Assembly: GCA_030765045.1 (NCBI GenBank)
Contig: CM060965.1
Coordinates: 149,630,874 to 149,694,873, forward strand
Direction of reading: 5' to 3'
DNA length: 64,000 nucleotides
DNA from: Tenodera sinensis
Taxonomy: Eukaryota > Arthropoda > Insecta > Mantodea > Mantidae
The notes under the pieces are model-generated. The model searched no databases. It saw nothing but the letters and a program-made list of their open reading frames with translations, and was not told the origin of the DNA. Position 1 is the stretch's first letter; each line of letters starts with the position of its first letter. This document shows positions 56,506 to 64,000 of this stretch, one piece after another. A program made the translations under genes and the position numbers.

Positions 56506-57349
56506 GTGCCGAAAGGGAATACCTTACAGTTCGTTGAGCTGGTAGTACCTGCTTGCCCAAAAGAATATTTAGTTTATTTAAGAAATTAACGGTATTCTAT
56601 ATGTAAGATCGGGGGCATACCTGGTAAGCCGTTTGCCTGAGACAGGCCGATTAATTGTATTGAGTGCAAGAATTTTAATAATCTATCACTTTTAGAACAC
56701 AAGTCCAATGTTTACGTGTATACATTGTGGCAAAATTGACAGCGTCCATTTACTTTTACTGTCACTTTATAATTTTTTTTCTAAAACTAAAGCACGAAGA
56801 GACAGTTATGTAAGACAATCTACATTCTTTGTGACCTTGCAACATACAGCTATTCAGTCACCTCGTAACACGTGACACGTGACAGCCAACAGCTTTTTTG
56901 TCTTGCAGTAATCTCTTTCTAACAAACAGCTGGCTTCAACGATCACAGTCACTACAACTCCGACGTGACGTTAAATGTCCCAAAATGTCTCTGTCTACAC
57001 ATACAGTTCTGTCACACGACGGTTCACATATGCAAACTGCTAAAACTTGTCTCGTTCAACACACACGATTCCATCATGTGTAACTATGTGTAACCTTTGT
57101 CTCACAAACGGTCCCTTTCTTGCCATTCCGCAAGCTTTTGTAGATTAGAACGCACTCATTGTTGGATGTTTACTCGCCGCGAGTGATGCGAGGTTGCCTG
57201 ACCTTGGCGCACTTTTTGGTGCACGCGGCCGCCAAGTGGTGTGAGATAGCTTGACTTTGAGTTTTTGAGGCGTGAAAATGCGGCCTGCGTCATCTTTTGT
57301 GTGTTCAAAGCCCGTAAAATATTTGTGTGCACTTAAAATCTACACCTTT
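56506..57349 (-). repeat. Weak fourth copy of LTR-like repeat R2 (about 56900-57345)
   Basis: Shares TTTACTCGCCG...GATGCGAGG, TGTGAGATAGCTTGAC and TTTTGTGTGTTCAAAGCCCG.AAA.ATTTGTGTGCAC with R2 copies, in the same orientation. The CRE-TATA module is not found, so it is either diverged or a related family. 56506-56900 holds nothing I recognise. Confidence 0.35.
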
Positions 57350-57749
57350 TATTCGAAAGTTCAACTCTATTTTTAAATTAATTTATAATTGACTTCCATA
57401 CTGATATACTTCGCAAATGCACGCTGTACATGTATCTCCATAGATTAATTTTATTCCCATAAATAATCAAGTATGAGTTCTACAAAATTTAAGTTTTGAA
57501 CGTTTTCTTTGGCATAGCGATTCCCTCCCACCCTGCCATACTCCAGCAACATTCCATAACCAGGTGTCATTCCGGAGATTCTCCCTTTGAATTAAACATT
57601 ATGATTGACTAAAACATTCAGTCTTTTTAGCTATTTAATTTCACATCGGGGGGCTTTGACTTGAGAATTGAGTTATTACCAGCTGAACTGCAGCATTTCT
57701 TAACGTTGATTTTTATCATTTTTAATATTGAATAGGCCCATTCAATTCA
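57350..57749. other. AT-rich stretch, nothing recognised
   Basis: No supported gene, repeat match or tandem array in this interval. Confidence 0.35.
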
Positions 57750-57885
57750 ATATTCATATTTTCACAGTCTGTGAGGAATAGGGAATTATTCTGTTTAAAG
57801 AAAATTTCCAACCACAGTTGGGAATCGAACCCGGAACCTCTGGGTTGAGAAGCCAGAATGCTGATCACTTGACCGTGGAGGCAGT
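57750..57885 (-). mobile_element. tRNA-derived SINE (family beta), copy 3
   Basis: On the - strand CACGGTCAAGTGATCAGCATTCTGGC (box A) and GGGTTCGATTCCC (57820-57832) are followed by the beta tail AAATTTTCTTTAAACAGAATAATT...GAAAATATGAAT. Box B is perfect. Confidence 0.68.
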
Positions 57886-59034
57886 CCACTGTACATTGTT
57901 TTATAGCAAATTCAAGCGAACAAACTACAAAGTATAATTACAAAGTCAAATTGTCCAGTTTCACTATACATGTGCCTTTAGATCCTGATGGATTCACTAC
58001 CGCATATCCTATCCATTATTTGACCCCAGTTGTCGCATATTAAACCGTAAAGGTTTGCAAAACTATTACGCTCTGTGAGATGGAAAATGATTCGTGTAGC
58101 TTCAAACCACTAATTTTCCTCGCCAAAGGGAGTAATTTCATCTGTTATATCCATTTTGAACTCAGTTTGACAGAAGTAAACAAGTTTACGCAACTGAGAA
58201 CTATAAACAATCAGTTCAAAGGACGCGGATTGCAATTAAAGCTGTGTAGACACTTCTTTACCTGAGAGAGGGAGAGGGAAGAGAGAGAAAGAGAGAGAGA
58301 GAGAGCGAGAGAGAGAAGGACCATAAACTGCAGTGCCTTTATGATAACAAACGATGAAAACACTTACCGAATTCTTTCCATCCCCAAAAAAAAAAAAAAA
58401 AAAAAAAAAAAAGAAGAACAAGAAAGAAATGGAAAACTCCAGAAAACATCGCCGTGTAAAATAGCTTTGAAATGTTCGAAATGATGGATTTTGTGCGTTT
58501 TATATGTTTTGGGTAATAATCAGTACACTGAAAGAATCGTATACGTGTGCCACTGTTCATTTTATTTTGGTCCATCATCAGTGTATTGGGCAGGATATGA
58601 AGTCAGCGCTCATTAGGGTCATCTAATGTTAATGAATGTGAATGCCAGATTGCAGTAGTTGTTACATGTGCAGTTATAGGATGGTAAGTAATAAATACTT
58701 GGGATTCATTTATAATATTTTCTTTAATTTTTAGTGATGTATTCAGAACAAGAAAATATAATAATCAGTACTCATTAATATCCTCAATTGCTTTTAATGG
58801 TAAAAAGAACGACATTTGGTAAGAAATACAAAAAGACCTTCAAATTATGAAGTTTCCAAGGAGTAACGTGACAAAATCTAAAACAAATAATTCAATAATC
58901 ACCATTCTCTTGCAAGCACGTCCTCACCATATCGAAGATAGCTTCAAGCACTACAAGGGTCATATCCTAGCTAGGGTATGAATTTCAGCAACTGGTCTCT
59001 ATTTTCTGGCAACGTCTTGGACCTTCATTAATAT

Positions 59035-59035
<1 letters not shown>
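57886..59035. other. Unassigned stretch with (GA)n and A27
   Basis: (GA)-rich array at about 58262-58320 and a run of 27 A at 58386-58412. No gene recognised; the Phe- and Arg-rich frames come from these tracts. Confidence 0.45.
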
Positions 59036-59078
<43 letters not shown>

Positions 59079-59275
59079 CAGAGAGGGACAGAACAGGTGC
59101 TGTCAAATTTAACAACTGATTGTTAGATATTACATTAAGATTAATTATCGTCACAATAGCTATGATTATTGGTTATTATTATTGCTATTATTATTGCTAT
59201 TGTTGCAAATATTACTATTGTTGCTATTATTATTATTATTTTATTATTATTTTATTGTTATTTTTATATCATAGT
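59036..59275. repeat. (GA)n array and (ATT)-rich array
   Basis: (GA)n at 59036-59070 and an ATT/TGC triplet-rich stretch at about 59165-59270. Confidence 0.8.
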
Positions 59276-59404
59276 ATAATACTTGTCGTCTTAATGCATA
59301 AAAAAGTACAAATTTATGTAATCATGCTGAGGGATTTAATTTTCTAAAATAATTATTTTATTTTATTGTGACTGAAACATTTTAATTTTCGTGCATTTTT
59401 AACA

Positions 59405-60260
59405 TGAACAAAGATATAGTGCTTTCTTATATCCATGTAAGCTAACTAAGCATTGACAGTACACGACGGAAGTAAATTTTTTAATATGGTAGTAATCATC
59501 GACAATTGGGTTATTTAAAGGAAAATTGTAGATATTAATTTGTAGAAGAATGATTGACAGTTGAAGTAGGCGTATTCCCAGTTATGTCTACAGCAATTGC
59601 AATCAATGTCTTCTATAGCTTTCAGTTCTAAAATTTCAATCGTATTGCAGTAATATCATAATATTGCATAATAGTAGGTATATTTGGCTCAGGTTATATA
59701 AATAATGATCTTCTCGTTAAGACAGAAAGGAAGGAGGGAAAATTATGCGGTAGGTGGGATTCGATCCACGTTCACGGAGTCATTCTGTGTCTACGTTAAA
59801 GCGTTTTAACGCCCTCGGCTGACACTGAGTACAGGAATTCCATGTGGATTATTAAGCTTACTTTGGTAACCAAATAGCTCAACACTGACATTGTTTTTTA
59901 CTTCTGGTCCAGTATTTAATCGGAACTCTATAGTAACATTTTCTTTAGACGTAATAACGTTGAGTTTGCAATATTTACGCTTTAATTTAGAGTGATTGCT
60001 GAAATATCGCTTTTCAAAGTTGCGAGGTGAGCCAATGTCTGCAATCCCCTCTGAACAGCAAGGGAAGCATTTGTATGACATATTTCATCCTCATGTCATC
60101 TATTTAGGAATGCCTGTGAATTAGGTGATCCTTCACGCAGGTTTCACTGAAGGAGGGTATTTACTTTTGTGAAAAATAGTACATGTGTGTAAGATGTGCA
60201 TATACATATTACGATGCAGAAGTTCTCTGAAAACGCCCATTACTCAGTAGCAGCATAGCC
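59405..60260 (+). repeat. Repeat family R3, second copy (with SINE-like insert)
   Basis: 59405-59645 matches 21565-21815, and 59995-60170 matches 23500-23680, in the same order and orientation. Between the blocks the two copies differ: about 350 bp here, 1.7 kb in the first copy. Confidence 0.5.
59745..59825 (-). mobile_element. tRNA-like SINE head (family eta)
   Basis: On the - strand CAGCCGAGGGCGTTAAAACGC resembles box A, and GTGGATCGAATCCCACC resembles box B 45 bases on. It is short, sits inside repeat R3 and has no second copy here. Confidence 0.4.
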
Positions 60261-63200
60261 TATTAATTCAATTTCCCATGATCCAAATTCAAAAGTCCTT
60301 TCAAAGCCTGTATATTACCTAGTAAACTTAACGGTTTTACATGATTAAACAATGAAATAACATAAATGAGATTAGCCAAACACAATAGAACTCGAGAACA
60401 TACCCCTTAGCAATAACAAATAAACAATGATACAGGTAACAAATATACGCGAAATCTGATGTCAACTTTGTCTCATAAAATATTAAATAATTTAGAGAGA
60501 CGGGCGCCTAAAAGTGAGTGACCAGAAAGATTAAATGTGCAGGCATTTGCAATAAGAATAGTTGCGTGTTTTTGAGAAAGAACTCACCAAGTTATTCAGC
60601 AAGGTGCACCCAGTTGAAGGTTCGAACAAGTCCCATAGCAAACCTCAGGATTGTTATCTGGCATGCCAAGACAAAAGAAGGCAGACACCGTCTTCAGCTG
60701 GTATAAACGTGAAAGATAAATGACAAAACTGGCACGGCAGGTGCGTTATACTGTTGAAACCAGGCATTTTCCAGTCCTGTTTTAGCCAATTAATGCACGA
60801 ACTCGAGCAACATTTCATTCCGGTACCACACTATTTAAAATTACCCTTGAAGCCCATTAACTTCCTGACTGGAAAGCGCAGTTGTAGTTCCACTCCTCTG
60901 AAGGTTGATACCAAAATTACATATGCAGAAAATTAATTAAACAAGAACGAAATAAATCAGAATAATAGTTTTCAATAGAGAAATGAACAGAGAAAACGAA
61001 CGTAAAACGCCGGTAGCCCCGCCAGTTTGAAGAGCCGAATAGCCTTTACGGTTGTAGCGGTTTTGGAGAGTCACTTTAGTTCATAGGAAACGGACTCTTT
61101 TGGCTGGTCAGTCGAAATAAACGTAACTTAATTCTCTGGCGTTGGATAATTTAAAAGCAACAAACGCAAATAAAGCGAAATATATTTTTAGGTTTTCTAA
61201 ATTTTAGGTTTTTTTTATTGTTTGGCAACGTCTCAGTGCAAACAGTGAAAGGATTGGAAACATTTATGAAAATGTTATCACCACAAATAGCCTCATCCTT
61301 TCTAAACAAACCCCACGGATACTCGGAGAGAAATCTTAGTTGTCTATTGCAGGTAAGAGACTGAATCAAAGGACTTTGAGGCATTAATAGGCGGCGTGAG
61401 GCAATTTTTATCAACCTGTGATCTATGAAACACTAATCCAGCTTCAAAATTGTTGCATCGAGGACTGGTAAATGTTGCTTCAAATGGCCTTTCGAACGTG
61501 GTGAATAATGCTTCAAGGTACAGCCCAATATCAGAAATTTAGTGGCTGGCTCTGGCGCCATGTACGGCAACTATGGATGTTTACATACATACCCATGGAG
61601 TTCAATCAGTCATCAGACATGAAAGGTGTAACCTGTTCCTCTATGTTGCAGGAAACGTTTGAGAAACATACGGGCGTGGATCCTGCAATATATGAAGCCT
61701 CGTAATTTTGTAGGGATACAGCTCTTGGTGTTTTTAGTCTGCTTTATGGCAGAATCCGAAAGATATCTGGTTTCTCTTGCCACATGATCTATTTATGTTC
61801 ATCATAACGGTTTCATCTTTTGCAAAACTCCATCTGTCAGTTTCCCTCGCCGTCTTACACGAAAGCCATTTTCTTTACAGTACTGCATCTAGAGAAAACA
61901 AAGGAAGGAAAATGCAGAAGTATGAAAAATTGCTCACAAACTAAGCATTGTCCAAGGACATTTTATTAAGTGTTCAATGGAATAAATAAAACTTAGCTTT
62001 CCTCATAACATTTTTCTACAGATTCTTTCGAGGAATACGTTCATACTAGGTATGGTTCTCTGGAATGTCAATTACAAATTGATCATGTATTGATATTCCC
62101 TCTCAGTGAGAACACCACATGTGTGAGGCTCGCACTCGGAGGTCTATATGTCGAACGTCTTCTATGATTTTAGGCTTCCGTAGTTTTTCTGATATGCGAT
62201 TCTTGTGGTAGTTTCTCATCTTTCACGATTTCCTTTCCATGATTTCCCTTTCACTCCGTTTTCGCCTCATCTTTCACTTGTGCAATTGCTTCCTAGTAGG
62301 TAAGAGTACTCCCCGAAGACATTGGGGGGCTGCTTGGTTCACGGGTCGCTCTTTACCTCTTTAGACAGCTCCAGCAGTTGGACGAGTCTTCCATCCAGGA
62401 ACTCTTCTACGCAACTTGTTTGCTTGTCTACGTGCGGTCTGTAGTCCTTTCACTTCATACCTTCCTCATGGGAGTGGTAACCACTATGGATATATGTAAA
62501 CCACAGTGCTCGAAGAGTTCCCTCCGTTGTGAAGCCTATGTTTCCGTTGGCTATTGGTGGATGGTCAATAGAGAGGTTGAAAGTGACACATTGTGGCTGC
62601 AAATAAGTTCGCAGGTCTTCGGTTCAAGGAAGCACACATCAAAGCTTGCCAATCTGCAGGATGCGTTGAAGACCATTTTCGTAAAACGTACCGTTGCGCC
62701 TGTTTCAGTGTGATAGTATCCGTATTATGGGTTCTAGTATCTAACAACGTCTCGAGGAGTCGTATCACAGTAAATGAGTAGAGGGACAGAGGGAGCGGCA
62801 GATATAATATGGGAGTAGAAGTGTCATCCGGCCTTCAATCGAGTGAGATAACCCGACTTTATCCAAGTAGTACCGGAGTTTCGTGCAAATCACGTTGGCA
62901 AGCTTTCGTTGCGTTACTCCTACCGCAGCAAAAACAAGTTTATTCATTAACACTGCTGTAAAGAACAGCCACTTAGGAATATTTTGAGCACTTTTTTCTA
63001 GTGATGACATACGTCCTAACTACATCCCTTTTTCCACTCAGTCATTTCAATCACTTCGTCACAGTCACTAGTGTGTAAATCATGTACTCACAGATGATGA
63101 CGACAATACTTGTTCTAGGTTTATCAACCTTAATGCAGTTATTTGCATATAGCCTTTCACCTTTTACATCACCAAAAGCTCACCCTGAACTGCTATATTT

Positions 63201-63350
63201 GCATACTCGTATTTGGTTTTCCGTGTACTGTCAATTACGATGATGTATGATATAGATTTTGTGATAGGAATATGTTATTTGTCAGATGTGACCAACCAGC
63301 AGAAATTTGACGTCATAGTGGATAATTACCATGATAAACAAAGTTGTACG
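60261..63350. other. 3.1 kb without recognised genes
   Basis: Frames at 61151-61414 (-), 61508-61705 (+), 62378-62713 (+, 111 codons) and 62765-63010 (-) show no domain I recognise and no repeat match in the window. 62560-62720 is a GC-richer patch. Confidence 0.4.
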
Positions 63351-63479
63351 TGTTAACATTCAAGTTACTTTTTCTACTCATTCTTGTAAAAATTATGCTT
63401 ACAAATGTCGGGTTAGGATGACCTTTGCATAAACACCAAAGAATAAGAATTTGCAGTTGAGAAAAATAGAAACTATTTG

Positions 63480-63900
63480 ACAATTTAGACTAATGAGAAG
63501 AAAATTTAAAAAATAGTTAACGTCTCAAGCATTTTTATTTCACATACCTTGTGTGCTTTAACGAGACATTTTAGTAAGATTTCGACTATTTCTTATAGTT
63601 TACCAGTTAGACAAAAATAATTTAGAATGAAGGGCATTTCATAGGCTATTCACAGAAAATTCAAGATATACATTTTGTTTGTGATAAACTAATATTTTAA
63701 ACGATGATAAAATTGTTAAACCATTTATTGAAAAAGATTAGATAAAGAAAATGTTTTCAAGCAAAGCGTACTTTCGGGTAGGCTGACTTTTTTCTTGAAA
63801 ATGTGTCGCTTCTTTAGAAAATATTGAATTTCTATACCAAGTTAGGCATTTTTGGACTTTGTGTTCCGACAAACTGGAGAAGTTTTATTGCTCAATATCC
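63480..63900 (+). repeat. Interspersed repeat R1, copy g (diverged)
   Basis: Shares GAAAATTCAAGATATACATTTTGTTTGT, GCGTACTTTCGGGTAGG, TTCTTGAAAATGTGTCGC and GAATTTCTATACCAAGTTAGGCATTTTTGG with the R1 core. There is no internal microsatellite in this copy. Confidence 0.55.
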
Positions 63901-64000
63901 TTAACATGTGTCTCAGAACCTCGAAAAAGGGCAAAACATGTTCTATGTAATGGATAGCTTGAGTTGAGATTTTTTCAATATATTCATCTTCGATCTATGG

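Noticed and set aside
62378..62713. 111-codon plus-strand gene
   Set aside because: No recognisable similarity, and an opposite-strand frame overlaps it; not supportable from sequence alone.

Overview
The window is repeat-dominated, AT-rich arthropod nuclear DNA, most likely from an insect with a large genome. Three things point that way: Jockey-like LINEs, decayed hAT, Tc1 and Penelope-like elements with many tRNA-derived SINEs, and a nuclear scrap of an insect-type mitochondrial COX3 gene. I found no host protein-coding gene, rRNA, functional tRNA gene or CRISPR array that I can support. The species cannot be fixed from the sequence.

1-9.4 kb is a dense LINE cluster on the + strand. Element A (1-4354) has an intact endonuclease/reverse-transcriptase ORF2. 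Its 3' tail abuts B1, a copy of a second family that begins inside the RT. B1 joins head-to-tail to B2, which keeps the end of ORF1 and a twice-frameshifted ORF2. Each B copy ends in a ~360-380 bp block carrying CCAAT and TATA-like motifs and a conserved two-tier RNA hairpin. A Penelope-type fragment with a hammerhead-like core follows.

9.4-20.4 kb holds a decayed hAT transposase gene on the - strand with an (AT)n array grown inside it, a SINE, and a Penelope-like GIY-YIG fragment framed by inverted repeats. It also holds a nested Tc1-like transposon (about 16.94-19.44 kb). That Tc1 was hit by a 244-bp Penelope-derived palindrome (12-bp target duplication) and by an 826-bp non-autonomous hAT element (8-bp duplication). 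The COX3 NUMT then lies between two inverted SINEs.

20-33 kb has diffuse repeats, a promoter-bearing LTR-like family (R2), SINEs, two pieces of an RTE/CR1-like LINE (one ending in a (GGTGAT)n tail), and a third Jockey-like LINE, C1, on the - strand (28.5-31.7 kb). C1 has one frameshift in ORF2. A 3'-UTR-only copy of C lies at 46.4 kb.

33-64 kb is mostly old repeat debris: an uncharacterised interspersed family (R1) with internal microsatellites, large simple-sequence arrays, a mariner/IS630-like DDE transposase relic, a second hAT relic, an RNase H scrap, a solo LTR with a 4-bp target duplication, and more SINEs. The genes here act as selfish elements. LINE ORF1/ORF2 products would nick and copy RNA into DNA, and the SINEs and truncated copies depend on such machinery. 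Only ORF2 of element A looks capable of encoding a full protein today.
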